Below are positions 43,301-46,970 of a DNA stretch of 64,000 bases, one piece after another; the stretch's first letter is position 1; every line of letters starts with the position of its first letter. The translations under genes and the position numbers were made by a program. Origin of the DNA: Bicyclus anynana (lineage: Eukaryota > Arthropoda > Insecta > Lepidoptera > Nymphalidae); assembly GCF_947172395.1 (NCBI RefSeq), contig NC_069105.1, positions 8,639,971 through 8,703,970 of the forward strand, in the 5' to 3' direction. The notes below the pieces were generated by a model. That model did no database searches. It was not told the DNA's origin and worked only from the letters and a program-made list of their open reading frames with translations.

Positions 43301-46205
43301 ATTTCCTTAAAAATAAGTAAAAAGTAAAAAATTAATCGCACTCGTACCTCGAGCACTAAAATATAAGGGTTTAATTTTGTAACTTTGAAACCCTCCCATT
43401 CCATTACGTTACGCTCAAATCGTCAGATTTTCGAAATGTGCAGTTTTTAGCTATCAACTCACCTACCTTATCTTAATCTGACGTACTGGTTGAGTATTTA
43501 TGAAGTTATGAATGATATTTAAACGGGTACATACCACGATAAAACGACGAGATTTTTATTGTCGATATTTCGACCCAGTTGCATGGATCGTGGTCACGAC
43601 GGGACTGAAGTTGCGAGATGAGAAGTGAAGTCAGCTGTTAGGGGCAAAATCGATCTACCCTCTTTCTTGTTCTTTTTCTTTTTTCAACGACCTCGCGTTT
43701 TTGGCTGTTTAGGCAAACCACACTCACGACATCGCTTTTGTTATTATGCGTATCGCGGCGCCATCCATCTTCCCGATTGAAATTTTTGTATTTTCGAATT
43801 TCAATGGCTTCTCGAACTACTCGGGGTATATAGTCGAGAAGCCATTGAAATTTCAATCGGGAAGATGGTTTCAAACTAGCCAGCGAGTGGAACCCGGTGG
43901 TAGAATTGTGCAAACCAAGAGGGCGCCGCGATACGCATAATAACAAAAGCGATGTCGTGAGTGTGGTTTGCCTAAACAGCCAAAAACGCGAGGTCGTTGA
44001 AAAAAGAAAAAGAACAAGAAAGAGGGTAGATCGATTTTGCCCCTAACAGCTGACTTCACTTCTCATCTCGCAACTTCAGTCCCGTCGTGACCACGATCCA
44101 TGCAACTGGGTCGAAATATCGACAATAAAAATCTCGTCGTTTTATCGTGGTATGTACCCGTTTAAATATCATTCATAATGAACAACCACGAAATAAGTTT
44201 AAAATCATTAGTTTATGAAGTTAGTTTTTTTTTGGTTGCCCTAAACGTACCCACCAATATTAAGGGCTCATACTCGGTGGAGGTACTCGACAAAGTGTAA
44301 GGTATAGTCCCTTATGTTTATCTGCCGCGCTCGAGTAACTGCAAAAATCCCCTCTTCGGCTCCTCTACTATTAAATATAGTTTACAATTCACAACAAATT
44401 CAGGTATATTTTTGAAATAAAAATAAACATGTCAGTCTATGTTTGACCAGGCTAATCTTTGAAACCGTTTAAATAGCACGTTGGTAGAGGAGCTTATTAA
44501 GCAACATACAGGCGACTTTTTAATTAAATAAACATAGTATTAATTAGTGAAACGATCCAACAAGCACAAGTTGGCTCCAGTCAGCGTCAGTTCGCGCGGC
44601 TGTGATATAACCGCTCCCAATTCCCGGGACAATCTCGCCAGCGTCCACACGTAATGCCCGCCGGTGAGTGGCGTGCTGTTTCACTCCACCAATAATATAT
44701 GAGCACTGTGTGTATAGCCGTGATAGCCCAGTGGATATGACCTCCGCCTCCGATTCCGGAGGGTGTAGGGAATCCGGTCCGGGTCATGCCCTTCCAACTT
44801 TTCAGTTATGTGCATTTTAGGAATTAAATATCACGTGTCTCAAACGGTGAAGGAAAAAACATCGTGAGGGTTTCTGCATTCCTGAGAATTTTCTTAATGC
44901 TCTACGTGTGAAGTCTGCCATTCCAAATTAGGCCATTAATTGACTATTGGCCTAACCCCTCTTATTCTGAGAGGAGACTCGTGCTCAGCAGTGAGCCGAA
45001 TATGGTTACTATGACAACAAGCTGGTTGTGATATTCTTCTTTGTCGCAACACTCTTGAAGTGTACGTGGTTGTCACTTTCGGGGTGGTGGCAAGCTTTAT
45101 GATCAATCTCCATTCCTCTGGCACTATAGCTCTTTTAGTACATTCGTGGAGCAAACCATTGAGAGACCAATTTTGATCACGTCAGTCCATCGCATTGGTG
45201 ACCTACCACGCGCTTTCAATCCTTCAACCTTCTCCTGCACAACAAGTCGTTCTATTGACGCGTAGATCGTCGTGTGATGTGTCCAAAGGAAGAATACGTC
45301 TTTTGGACGATGGAAGAAAGCTGTTTGATGTTGGTTGTTGTTGGATATAACAGCTCCCAATTCCCGGGGCAATCTAGCAACCGTCCACACGTAATGCCCG
45401 CCGGTGAGTGGTAAGATGTTTCACTCCACCAATAATGTATGAGCACCGTGTGTTGTGTTATTTAACTAGCATAACCCGCGAATTCACCCGACTGCAACCC
45501 TCGTATAAAGGCCGTAGAATATACAATGTGTGTTTCAAAGGGATATCATTAATTCAACCCCTTAAAAGATTGCGGTTCCGATGAAAACTCCCAGACAGCT
45601 TGGCTTTCTACGTCATGCTAGCCGTCCACCATCCGGGATGTCAAGCCGTTAGCGCTGCAGGCATGAGACTTATCTAGTGAGTCAACTATTCCATCCGTAA
45701 ATATTGCCAATATTTACCATATCTGAGATGCACAAGGTTATACGATGTCCGATACAAAGAAATGAAATCTTGCTAAACATGACATGATGACGACAGAGTT
45801 TCAGACAAGAATTATGTTAGAAACAGTTTTAGAAAGTCAGTGCTTTCTTTTCTAGAATTAATTTTATAATAAATACCTACCCTAACTAACCTACCTATAA
45901 AAATGACCACATACAAATGGTATCTTTTACTTGTAAATCAATTTTTTTTTTTGATATTTTTGGTATTTCACAATCTTAAGTAAAAATTTTCATGAAATTT
46001 TTCACGGATTTATGTGAATATTAAACAAATGTAGATTAATTTTTTTTATTTAATATAGGTATTGATAAGACACCGAAAATTTAACACAACAAGAAATCTA
46101 TGATGTCAGCATTAATTTCAAGCACACTTACGTTTCCTCTAAATCGAAGTCGTCATCGAAATAGTCTTCAGTCTCAAACTTAATCCTCGGCAAGGACAAA
46201 TCCAT
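13183..46205 (-). CDS. Hipk: Homeodomain-interacting protein kinase (whole gene, 22 coding exons)
   Basis: Nuclear dual-specificity (DYRK/HIPK group) Ser/Thr kinase. The family phosphorylates transcription factors and co-repressors and acts in Wnt, Hippo, Notch and stress signalling. CDS is the join of 46205-46132, 38567-38419, 33576-33507, 32975-32840, 30495-30277, 29746-29592, 28393-28217, 27007-26854, 25994-25893, 25737-25627, 24761-24558, 23105-22986, 21532-21321, 20409-20344, 19027-18920, 18696-18524, 17637-17462, 16320-16102, 15422-15345, 15051-14867, 14331-14164 and 13330-13183. All introns are GT-AG, all junction phases agree, and the total is 3204 nt (1067 aa plus TGA), close to the roughly 1200 aa of vertebrate HIPK1/2. 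The kinase spans about residues 99-427: Gly loop LGRGTFGQV (105-113), VAIK Lys128, HADLKPEN with Asp224, DFG at 246-248, activation-loop Tyr261 in TYLQSRYYR, APE at 269-271. The C-terminal half has a basic segment (668-672), a SUMO-interacting motif (725-736) and Gly-Val, His, Gln and Ala tracts. The start exon is the least certain part. Confidence 0.95.
14164..14331 (-). CDS. Hipk: Hipk exon 21, Gly-Val-rich
   Basis: Residues 964-1018: SSSGVTGVGGVGAVASGVGA, VGGVTGVSGGGVLSPGGVSP, then GYLTAPLYVPTYHYH. The aromatic end (YLTAPLYVPTYHYH) resembles the Tyr/Pro-rich C-terminus of vertebrate HIPK2. Phase 2 in and out. Acceptor ttgcag, donor GTGAGT. Confidence 0.9.
14432..14581. mobile_element. 150-bp MITE
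   Basis: 21-bp terminal inverted repeats, tcactttgaaggcggtgcc at 14432 and ggcaccgccttcaaagtga at 14581, with weaker extension gtgctacctt / aaggtaacac outside. In the intron between exons 20 and 21. Confidence 0.85.
14867..15051 (-). CDS. Hipk: Hipk exon 20, Val-Ser-Gly and alternating His tract
   Basis: Residues 902-962. SGGCREYLPVSGAVSG, a VS/SG-rich part, then PPAAHKHAHAWHPHAHPHAH and AHPHPHPHY, with His at almost every second position. The donor AA|GTGAGT overlaps an in-frame AAG TGA, so an unspliced transcript would stop after Lys963. Splicing to exon 21 keeps the frame. Such His tracts occur in proteins that sit in nuclear speckles. Confidence 0.9.
15082..15295 (+). mobile_element. Family D repeat
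   Basis: acgcccgcgacttcgtccgcg, gtagtctatgtgttaatcca, ttcagctaattaggttcagt. Found also at 14034-14100 (fragment), 20000-20265, 36440-36775 and 54235-54660. Fills most of the 293-bp intron between exons 19 and 20. Confidence 0.8.
15345..15422 (-). CDS. Hipk: Hipk exon 19
   Basis: Residues 876-901: SGSTVRQTNDYQCNQYVPTQ followed by HNKRDS. This is a 78-nt in-frame cassette with phase 0 on both sides, so it could be skipped without a frame shift. Acceptor attgcag, donor GTGAGT. It is less biased in composition than its neighbours. Confidence 0.85.
16102..16320 (-). CDS. Hipk: Hipk exon 18, Gln-Pro-rich
   Basis: Residues 803-875. Begins QQQQQLQQPAPQQ, continues with PQQAV-type repeats, then a charged helix-like stretch SQKKRLLALAQQEAQAKLE, then HHDHAAAAHYN. 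The acceptor is a NAGNAG (ttagCAG), so an isoform lacking the first Gln is possible. The donor is GTCAGT, phase 0. Vertebrate HIPKs also have a Gln-rich segment (FQQQQPLNLSQAQQ) at this level. Confidence 0.88.
16955..17360 (+). mobile_element. Non-LTR (RTE-like) retrotransposon fragment
   Basis: Broken reverse-transcriptase C-terminal coding sequence on the plus strand: RNEEIRRRT, DIAQRVAKLKWQWA and tail VWKSMQ. Frameshifts throughout. In the intron between exons 17 and 18. Confidence 0.75.
17462..17637 (-). CDS. Hipk: Hipk exon 17
   Basis: Residues 745-802: SGECAPPAHMGAVVTSGTVA, TGGSVATGGGVICNARTPRD, then ERHVKHEPHHQPCHHHHG. Thr-Gly-rich, then charged, then His-rich. The position directly after the SIM corresponds to the NVISCVTVHDSP region of vertebrates, but conservation is weak. 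Phase 1 in (G|GT makes Gly744) and phase 0 out. Acceptor cgcag, donor GTGAGC. Confidence 0.88.
17920..18155. repeat. Dispersed repeat, copy 1
   Basis: About 235 bp. The same sequence occurs in reverse orientation at 25023-25255, sharing the blocks for accggcg, taccaaagcgg and tatacctggg. It ends within a few bases of the 166-bp array. Probably a small non-autonomous transposon. Confidence 0.75.
18159..18656 (-). repeat. 166-bp tandem triplication over the SIM-coding exon end
   Basis: Unit starts at 18159, 18325 and 18491, period exactly 166 bp. Each unit has the last 121 nt of exon 16 (Asp704 to the donor, including the SIM) and about 45 nt of intron. Copies are almost identical; I see differences at the base before the CGTCGTCG run (ggtg/ggcg/agcg). 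Donors are intact in all three, at 18192, 18358 and 18524. No AG in the duplicated intron piece would restore the exon 16 frame. Confidence 0.95.
18524..18696 (-). CDS. Hipk: Hipk exon 16, SUMO-interacting motif
   Basis: Residues 687-743. HTITIRDTPSPAVSVITISD is followed by SDDDAEPRPNR, matching vertebrate HIPK2 [20 protein letters not shown] plus acidic residues. VSVITISDSDDD (725-736) is the SUMO-interacting motif that in this family supports nuclear-body targeting. Acceptor tatacag in phase 2, donor GTACGT in phase 1. The last 121 nt of the exon and its donor are repeated twice more downstream at 166-bp intervals. Only this copy has the authentic acceptor. Confidence 0.95.
18920..19027 (-). 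CDS. Hipk: Hipk exon 15, basic nuclear-localisation-type segment
   Basis: Residues 651-685: MASSGGKKEATTQLSPVKKR, then VKEGTPPSRHRHHDH. SPVKKRVKEGTPP corresponds to vertebrate HIPK2 SPQRSKRVKENTPP, a conserved basic stretch likely to serve nuclear import. Phase 2 in and out. A hAT-type element begins 22 bp upstream of the acceptor AG, in the region where the branch point would be expected. Confidence 0.95.
19059..19758. mobile_element. Non-autonomous hAT-type element with nested MITE
   Basis: Begins CAGTGATTCCCAAA and ends TTTTGGGAACTCTG, inverted ends of the hAT kind. It is flanked by an 8-bp target duplication, CTTTAGTG (19051-19058) and CTTTAGTA (19759-19766), the hAT length, with one mismatch. 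A palindromic MITE (19098-19301) sits inside it. No transposase is present. It lies in the intron before exon 15, 22 bp upstream of the acceptor AG. Confidence 0.8.
19098..19301. mobile_element. Palindromic MITE family A, copy nested in hAT element
   Basis: Ends cagtggaattcatagacgtt and its inverted match; the arms contain CCCCCAG and ttcgacactcag. Same family as 630-780 and 60461-60609, but with about 50 bp of extra central sequence. Confidence 0.8.
20000..20265 (+). mobile_element. Family D repeat (two partial copies)
   Basis: ttcagctaattcggttcagt followed by a second ttcagctaaatcgcttcagt, ending cgcgtttataatattagtagg. Confidence 0.75.
20344..20409 (-). CDS. Hipk: Hipk exon 14, Ser/Thr-Gln-His exon
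   Basis: Residues 629-649, STKQQTSAVPHYQPHHQTHQ followed by Y. At 66 nt it is the shortest coding exon. It aligns loosely to vertebrate HIPK2 SRKSKQHQSSVRN. Phase 2 on both sides fits exons 13 and 15 exactly (Arg628 and Ser650 are split codons). Acceptor tgtacag, donor GTGCGT. Confidence 0.85.
20438..20580 (-). mobile_element. SINE S1 fragment, minus orientation
   Basis: 3' half of the S1 SINE (catattcggctcactgctga through gaattaagaaaatt). In the intron between exons 13 and 14, about 30 bp upstream of the exon 14 acceptor. Confidence 0.8.
20655..20745 (+). mobile_element. Family B repeat fragment
   Basis: Recurrent lepidopteran block gttagccc..actacaatctcacctgatgg.. tgatgatgcagtctaagatgg.. 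gcgggctaacttgttagg. Eight or more copies occur in this window in both orientations. Confidence 0.8.
20746..20865 (+). mobile_element. Non-LTR retrotransposon 3' end
   Basis: Degraded C-terminal coding end of an RTE-like element: translates to fragments like RWTGDSKRVAGSRWM and VWKSMQEAYVQQG. The same tail recurs at 17330, 29520, 38930, 48120 and 63790. Confidence 0.7.
20866..20960 (+). mobile_element. tRNA-like SINE head
   Basis: tccgtggcgcattggtctgc (A-box-like tggcgcattgg) and cctgggttcgatccggc (B box). Head of the SINE whose reverse copy ends at 21285. Confidence 0.7.
21020..21285 (-). mobile_element. Family B SINE with tRNA-like end
   Basis: Family B block (ttgactgcaatctcacctga, gcgggataacctgttagg) with a CTTT microsatellite, ending in the reverse tRNA-like head (ggggatcgaacc, gccacggagg). 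The head at 20866 and this one face each other. Confidence 0.7.
21321..21532 (-). CDS. Hipk: Hipk exon 13, poly-Ala, Gly-Val and His-rich
   Basis: Residues 558-627. VQQL is followed by ten Ala (562-571), HHQHGVSG, a second Gly-Val run, then EWRAPLIVEPAPLPEPDVWD and FHPHAHHHHPHK. VWDFHPHAH corresponds to vertebrate HIPK2 ADWRNTHAH (Trp614 here). The donor overlaps an in-frame stop (AG|G TGA), so retention of the next intron would end the protein at Arg628. Confidence 0.92.
22040..22256. mobile_element. Inverted-repeat MITE
   Basis: Arms gaacctgtagctatttggca and cgtgtcatatggctacagag, followed inward by cgtcgattctttatctataa and its imperfect inverse. Directly abuts the element at 22254. Confidence 0.7.
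22254..22621. mobile_element. MITE with 13-bp ends
   Basis: Ends tatagtctggcaa and ttgccaggctata (one mismatch when inverted), plus inner arms gttagatgggcctcaa / ttgaggggcccatctaac. In the intron between exons 12 and 13. Confidence 0.75.
22622..22972 (-). mobile_element. tRNA-derived SINE (family S2) next to the exon 12 donor
   Basis: Reads on the minus strand: tRNA-like head with B box ggttcgaatcc (about 22930-22940), body with ggtgcactctctcttccctc inverted, and a poly-A tail (T run at 22632-22645). The direct repeat gccaggctat at 22611-22620 and 22960-22969 may be its target duplication. It ends about 15-25 bp from the exon 12 donor. Confidence 0.75.
22986..23105 (-). CDS. Hipk: Hipk exon 12, interaction-region exon
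   Basis: Residues 518-557, YQLYSGGRVAVGGARQYATR and then AAEPFPHQFVSSILCQPAYQ. The pattern (LY...F-P-QFV...C-P-Q) resembles vertebrate HIPK2 around RPDPFQQALIVCPPGFQ. Both splice sites are phase 0 (acceptor gtgcag, donor GTGACT). A SINE ends within about 20 bp of the donor. Confidence 0.9.
23106..24557 (-). other. Intron between exons 11 and 12
   Basis: 1.45 kb, AT-rich. Two CRE-type octamers occur at about 23989 and 24091 (tgacgtca). Otherwise nothing recognised. Confidence 0.75.
24558..24761 (-). CDS. Hipk: Hipk exon 11, Gly-Val-rich linker
   Basis: Residues 450-517. Starts VCRRSGSG, then about 25 residues of VGG/VGV repeats, then EYVSGVVAPAAPSAHHLALT and INQQRLRAAPYDNL. The LTxxxNQQ element resembles vertebrate HIPK2 LTMTFNNQL after the kinase, so this is the start of the homeodomain/co-repressor binding region. 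The repeat part is an imperfect GGCGTG hexamer array and could vary in length between individuals. Acceptor ctccag, donor GTATGT, both phase 0. Confidence 0.92.
25023..25255. repeat. Dispersed repeat, copy 2 (inverted)
   Basis: Reverse-orientation partner of 17920-18155, in the intron between exons 10 and 11. Just before it, 24950-25005 holds an inverted pair aaagcgcgttaaacacaca / tgtgtgtttaacgctttt. Confidence 0.75.
25627..25737 (-). CDS. Hipk: Hipk exon 10, end of kinase domain
   Basis: Residues 413-449: ERRITPGEALNHAFVTLAHL and then VDYAHCNNVKASVQMME. This is subdomain XI (the RITP motif), where the kinase fold ends near residue 427. The final MME followed by VCRR of exon 11 matches the vertebrate NMEICKRR just after the kinase. 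Acceptor ccag, donor GTACGA. Confidence 0.97.
25893..25994 (-). CDS. Hipk: Hipk exon 9, kinase C-lobe
   Basis: Residues 379-412: VNVPTDLEGGQLLAEKADRR followed by EFIDLLKRMLTMDQ. This matches the vertebrate segment [26 protein letters not shown]. Acceptor tttcag, donor GTAAGT, phase 0 at both ends. Confidence 0.97.
25995..26853 (-). other. Intron between exons 8 and 9
   Basis: 859 bp of AT-rich sequence with no repeat or element that I can name. Confidence 0.75.
26854..27007 (-). CDS. Hipk: Hipk exon 8, HIPK/DYRK-type C-lobe insert
   Basis: Residues 328-378: ASKTAKFFYRDVDSTYPFWR, then [20 protein letters not shown] and YIFNCLDDIGQ. This is the insert region typical of the DYRK/HIPK group. 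The donor is GTCAGT rather than GTRAGT. The exon joins exon 9 in phase 0 to give Gln-Val. Confidence 0.97.
27343..27537 (+). mobile_element. Family C repeat
   Basis: tatactaatattataaagctg, gttcgatttgaaaa, tagcccatttattgaggaag, gaaaccacgcggcatcagc. This family is known as a short non-LTR-type tail in Lepidoptera. In the intron between exons 7 and 8. Confidence 0.8.
27895..28180 (-). mobile_element. Non-LTR retrotransposon C-terminal fragment
   Basis: Minus-strand RGRSPTRWADLVKAA, the end of a reverse-transcriptase ORF, with gcagcgatgagcgacgcctt. A related piece lies at 45015-45410. In the intron between exons 7 and 8. Confidence 0.7.
28217..28393 (-). CDS. Hipk: Hipk exon 7, kinase C-lobe (APE to alpha-G)
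   Basis: Residues 269-326, starting with APEIILGLAFCEAIDMWSLG (APE motif and subdomain IX Asp) and continuing through CVVAELFLGWPLYPGSSEYD to the TEHMLN segment. Phase 2 in (CG|T makes Arg268) and phase 2 out (AG|C makes Ser327). Very close to vertebrate HIPK1/2. Confidence 0.98.
28394..29591 (-). other. Intron between exons 6 and 7
   Basis: 1.2 kb. Apart from the retrotransposon tail at 29515-29582, I see a short palindromic region (28900-28940, cggaagtttcgctttcggcc) and no gene. Confidence 0.7.
29515..29582 (+). mobile_element. RTE-like tail abutting the exon 6 donor
   Basis: gtttttggaagtccatgcaag, ggccatgtccaacagtggat. It ends a few bases before the donor at 29591 (ggactcacc on plus). 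Confidence 0.75.
29592..29746 (-). CDS. Hipk: Hipk exon 6, catalytic loop and activation loop
   Basis: Residues 217-267. Contains the catalytic loop HADLKPEN (Asp224 base, Lys226, Asn229), DFG (246-248) and the activation segment with TYLQSRYY. Tyr261 is the position that HIPK and DYRK kinases autophosphorylate in cis. All catalytic residues are present, so the product should be active. The donor CG|GTGAGT is followed within a few bases by the tail of a non-LTR element. Confidence 0.98.
30277..30495 (-). CDS. Hipk: Hipk exon 5, kinase N-lobe and hinge
   Basis: Residues 144-216, from VSILSRLSQESADEFNFVRA through YECFQH, the hinge region (LVFEMLEQNLYDFL) and KQNKFSPLPLKYIRP. This covers the alpha-C helix to alpha-E of the kinase fold and aligns without gaps to vertebrate HIPKs. 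Acceptor ggcag, donor GTGAGT, both in phase 0. Confidence 0.98.
32025..32245 (-). mobile_element. SINE S1 fragment, minus orientation
   Basis: S1 body from cccatattcggctcactgct to ttaaaatgcacatagct, lacking the tRNA-like head. In the intron between exons 4 and 5. Confidence 0.8.
32290..32632 (+). mobile_element. Relic of a family D-like repeat
   Basis: aatattgtaaatgcgaaagt, acctaaacggctaaaccgat, ending acgaaatcgcgggcgtccgc. In the intron between exons 4 and 5. Confidence 0.7.
32640..32757 (+). repeat. 115-bp dispersed repeat, copy 1
   Basis: gcatgggtacggtgg, gacgttcataatac, actattatcgtgaatcgc, gagtgaaacgaactgtcacc. Lies 83 bp from the exon 4 donor. Direct partner at 33242. Confidence 0.85.
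32840..32975 (-). CDS. Hipk: Hipk exon 4, kinase ATP-binding lobe
   Basis: Residues 99-143. Contains the Gly-rich loop LGRGTFGQV and the ATP-anchoring Lys128 of VAIK, followed by ILKNHPSYARQGQIE, nearly identical to human HIPK2. Acceptor gtgtcag, donor GTGAGG, phase 0 out. The exon is bracketed by two direct copies of a roughly 115-bp dispersed repeat (about 32640-32757 and 33242-33360). Confidence 0.98.
33242..33360 (+). repeat. 115-bp dispersed repeat, copy 2
   Basis: Same orientation as 32640-32757, on the other side of exon 4. Shares gacgttcataatac and aaactttcgagagtgaaacg. Confidence 0.85.
33361..33455 (+). mobile_element. Family B repeat fragment
   Basis: Clean copy: gttagcccttgactacaatc to gaagcgggctaacttgttagg. 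In the intron between exons 3 and 4, about 50 bp from the exon 3 donor. Confidence 0.85.
33507..33576 (-). CDS. Hipk: Hipk exon 3, pre-kinase GDYQLVQHEVL motif
   Basis: Residues 76-97 read SGCGGDGDYQLVQHEVLYSS and then SN. This is the HIPK signature directly before the kinase domain (GDYQLVQHEVL in vertebrates). The donor is GTAAGG, phase 2. The acceptor is odd: the upstream intron has no pyrimidine tract but a degenerate GCGAC/ACGAC pentamer repeat. The frame stays open upstream through that repeat to a Met codon at 33713-33715, so an alternative first exon starting inside the present intron is conceivable. Confidence 0.93.
33585..33645 (-). repeat. GCGAC/ACGAC pentamer repeat at the exon 3 acceptor
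   Basis: About 60 bp of degenerate gcgtc/gtgtc/gatcg pentamers on plus. It occupies the place of the pyrimidine tract before the exon 3 acceptor. Confidence 0.8.
33754..34247. mobile_element. Nested inverted-repeat elements
   Basis: Outer ends agtccgctctgaa (33754-33766) and ttcagagcggact (34235-34247); inner ends ctgagctcagaccaatta (about 33875) and taattggtctgagccactga (about 34194). Likely one element inserted in another. Confidence 0.7.
34588..34602 (+). repeat. Poly-G run of 15
   Basis: Uninterrupted G15 in an AT-rich intron. Could be a polymorphic microsatellite or a base-calling uncertainty. Confidence 0.8.
35411..35583. mobile_element. Palindromic MITE nested in fold-back element
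   Basis: Arms cctagtgggagtttt / caaactgccactagg and actatcgcgttgacgtaaac / gtttacgttaacgcgatagt around a central tgccactagatggcgctg. Confidence 0.85.
35648..35853 (+). mobile_element. Family C repeat nested in a fold-back element
   Basis: Same family as 27343-27537, with a TTTG microsatellite and gaaaccgcgcggcgtcagct at the end. Interrupts the right arm of the fold-back element 34680-35985. Confidence 0.85.
35985..36195 (-). mobile_element. SINE S1 head-half, minus orientation
   Basis: From gattggcagactttacacac to the inverted B box ggaatcgaaccc and the A-box end gctatcacggc. Its 3' part appears separately at 35325-35355, so a fold-back element lies between the two halves. Confidence 0.75.
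36440..36775 (+). mobile_element. Family D repeat (two partial copies)
   Basis: Begins cggacgcccgcgacttcgtcc and ends cgcgtttataatattagtagg, with ATCC/AAACA repeats near the end. In the intron between exons 2 and 3. Confidence 0.8.
37772..37850 (+). mobile_element. Family B repeat fragment
   Basis: gttagcccctgacttcaatctc to agcgggctaactt, diverged copy in the intron between exons 2 and 3. Confidence 0.75.
37985..38130 (-). mobile_element. SINE-like fragment with tRNA-type head
   Basis: Contains gggtatcgaacccaggacct, an inverted B-box-like element, after gctaaatcgctt and agtccacc. Preceded by the common tail acttgaaataaatgaatttt. Confidence 0.6.
38229..38355. mobile_element. Palindromic MITE downstream of exon 2
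   Basis: Arms gttcatttacgcgagcggcaa and gcggtcgtgtaaatgaac; inside, agtcgactgcagt occurs twice. About 64 bp past the exon 2 donor. Confidence 0.8.
38419..38567 (-). CDS. Hipk: Hipk exon 2, low-complexity N-terminal region
   Basis: Residues 26-74, Ala/Gly/Arg-rich, ending in HSKQLAAGGANHPAQPQ. The acceptor is ttccag and the donor GTAACA. Phase 2 in and phase 1 out match exons 1 and 3 exactly. The exon is strongly GC-rich against AT-rich introns, like the other low-complexity exons of this gene. Vertebrate HIPKs have a similar poorly conserved low-complexity segment just before the GDYQLVQHEVL motif, which supports the placement. Confidence 0.75.
38900..39335 (-). mobile_element. RTE-like retrotransposon fragment
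   Basis: Minus-strand relic with LEWRPRSRKRSGRPPIKWT (about 39035-38980) and, further up, sequence matching the RNEEIRRRT / KLKWQW region at 17100. Frameshifted. Confidence 0.75.
39660..39940 (+). mobile_element. Relic of a related repeat
   Basis: gtctgtctgtatgttcgtta, acttgacggattttaacgaa, ending cgaagtcgtgggcgtccgc. In the intron between exons 1 and 2. Confidence 0.65.
40710..40935 (-). mobile_element. Family B element, minus orientation
   Basis: From ggcttcggccgtggctagtt and acgtaccgccaagcgattta to gagattgtagtcaagggcta, ending in a poly-A run of 15. Longer copy of the family B element. Confidence 0.85.
41382..41610 (-). mobile_element. Relic of a related repeat, reverse orientation
   Basis: Starts ggcggacgctcgcgacgtcg, then aaatttcatctttgtacgtc and gataaagggacaaacagat. 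Directly upstream of the 41680-42700 satellite. Confidence 0.6.
41680..42700. repeat. Five-unit satellite-like tandem array (about 225 bp period)
   Basis: Units start near 41685, 41884, 42109, 42334 and 42566. The core is aattaactgtaattttacgt, the cgcgtcgtc block, gcgcaatctcgtttacgga, then aaaactt and aacactttgcttaatat. Units 1 and 4 are clearly most alike. In the intron between exons 1 and 2. Confidence 0.85.
43506..44178. mobile_element. 673-bp near-perfect palindrome (fold-back element)
   Basis: 257-bp arms at 43506-43762 and 43922-44178 pair with no net indel (coordinate sums constant at 87684 at both the outer and inner ends). The 159-bp centre is itself partly self-complementary (ccatcttcccgattgaaa at 43765, tttcaatcgggaagatgg at 43868). 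No transposase seen. In the intron between exons 1 and 2. Confidence 0.95.
44713..45005 (+). mobile_element. tRNA-derived SINE (family S1), nearly full length
   Basis: Most complete copy: A box tagcccagtgg, degraded B box, then catgccc, tcacgtgtctcaaacggtga, gaattttcttaat, gaagtctgcc, and the tail cagcagtgagccgaatatgg. In the intron between exons 1 and 2. Confidence 0.85.
45015..45410 (-). mobile_element. Non-LTR retrotransposon C-terminal fragment
   Basis: Minus-strand ERLVVQEKVEGLKARGRSPM RWTDVIK, with a second copy of the SINE-like end aattcccgggacaatct (44622 and 45360). In the intron between exons 1 and 2. Confidence 0.65.
45625..45700. repeat. Fragment related to the 253-362 MITE flank
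   Basis: Shares catgctagccgtccaccatcc and aagccgttagcgctgcagg (inverted order) with 213-260. Lies in the intron between exons 1 and 2. Confidence 0.5.
46132..46205 (-). CDS. Hipk: Hipk exon 1 (proposed start exon)
   Basis: Encodes residues 1-24: a Met followed by a short acidic peptide rich in Asp and Glu (YFDDDFDLEE). The ATG lies in a good context (cgaaaATGG). The donor is a perfect GTAAGT and leaves phase 2 (AC), which joins T of exon 2 to give Thr25. Assignment to Hipk rests on phase, donor quality, strand and a GC-rich stretch just upstream. I do not recognise the peptide from other Hipk proteins. It could instead belong to an alternative first exon, and a small exon could lie in the 7.5-kb intron. 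Confidence 0.6.
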
Positions 46206-46520
46206 TTTCGTAAACACTAACTTACACTACACTAAACTATCACAAAAATCACATCATAACGGCGGACGTGAAATGATTTTCAAATAAAACACAGTACACT
46301 CTCTCCGGTCACAATATGTGCGCGCACGCATATTAGAGGGTTAGGGGTGGAATGACGCCGTCAGTAAGGGAGCTGAGAACTCCGGGGGTGGTAAGGGGTG
46401 AGGTAGCGGTGCGCGGGGTGGGGTAGCCAGGTAGCAGGGCCGCTATGGGGTCGCGTAAATCCCGAGTTCTCAGTATTGTTTGGGCGAATAATAATACGCG
46501 AGACGCGTACGCGAACGTTT
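46206..46520 (-). promoter_or_regulatory. Hipk: Putative Hipk promoter and 5' UTR
   Basis: A GC- and CpG-rich island in AT-rich DNA directly upstream of the proposed ATG, with G-rich boxes (ggggtggggt) and CpG clusters (cgcgagacgcgtacgcg). The inverted pair ctgagaactc (about 46373) and gagttctcag (about 46462) brackets the richest part. No TATA box was identified. TSS unknown. Confidence 0.4.
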
Positions 46521-46787
46521 CGTTAATACTGCATAGTTAGTAGTGATGTGCGGGATGTTTAAAAAAATACATCCGCGGATACGGATCCGAGTACGGATAT
46601 TTGGTGTCAACATCCACAGAAACGGATACAGATCTTTGCTTTCTAACTAAATCAGTGTCGGTCGGTAATTACCTAAATGCAAAAATTACCTAATGATTCA
46701 TTAGGAACCTGTATTAGAAAATGAATTTCCTATTTGACCCATTTTTAAATATAGTGCCTCCCCTAATTTAAAAATTTATGCATTTAC

Positions 46788-46970
46788 TAGCTGACGCCGC
46801 GCGGTTTCACCCGCTTGGTTCCCGTTCCCGTAGGAATACGGGGATAATATATAGCCTATAGCCTTTCTCGATAAATGGGCTATCTAACACTGAAGGAATT
46901 TTTAAATCGGACCAGTAGTTCCTGAGATTAGCGCGTTCAATCAAACAAACAAACAACCAAATAAACTCTT
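46788..46970 (-). mobile_element. Family C repeat, reverse orientation
   Basis: agctgacgccgcgcggtttc to gttcaatcaaacaaacaaac. Lies just upstream of the putative Hipk promoter. Confidence 0.85.
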
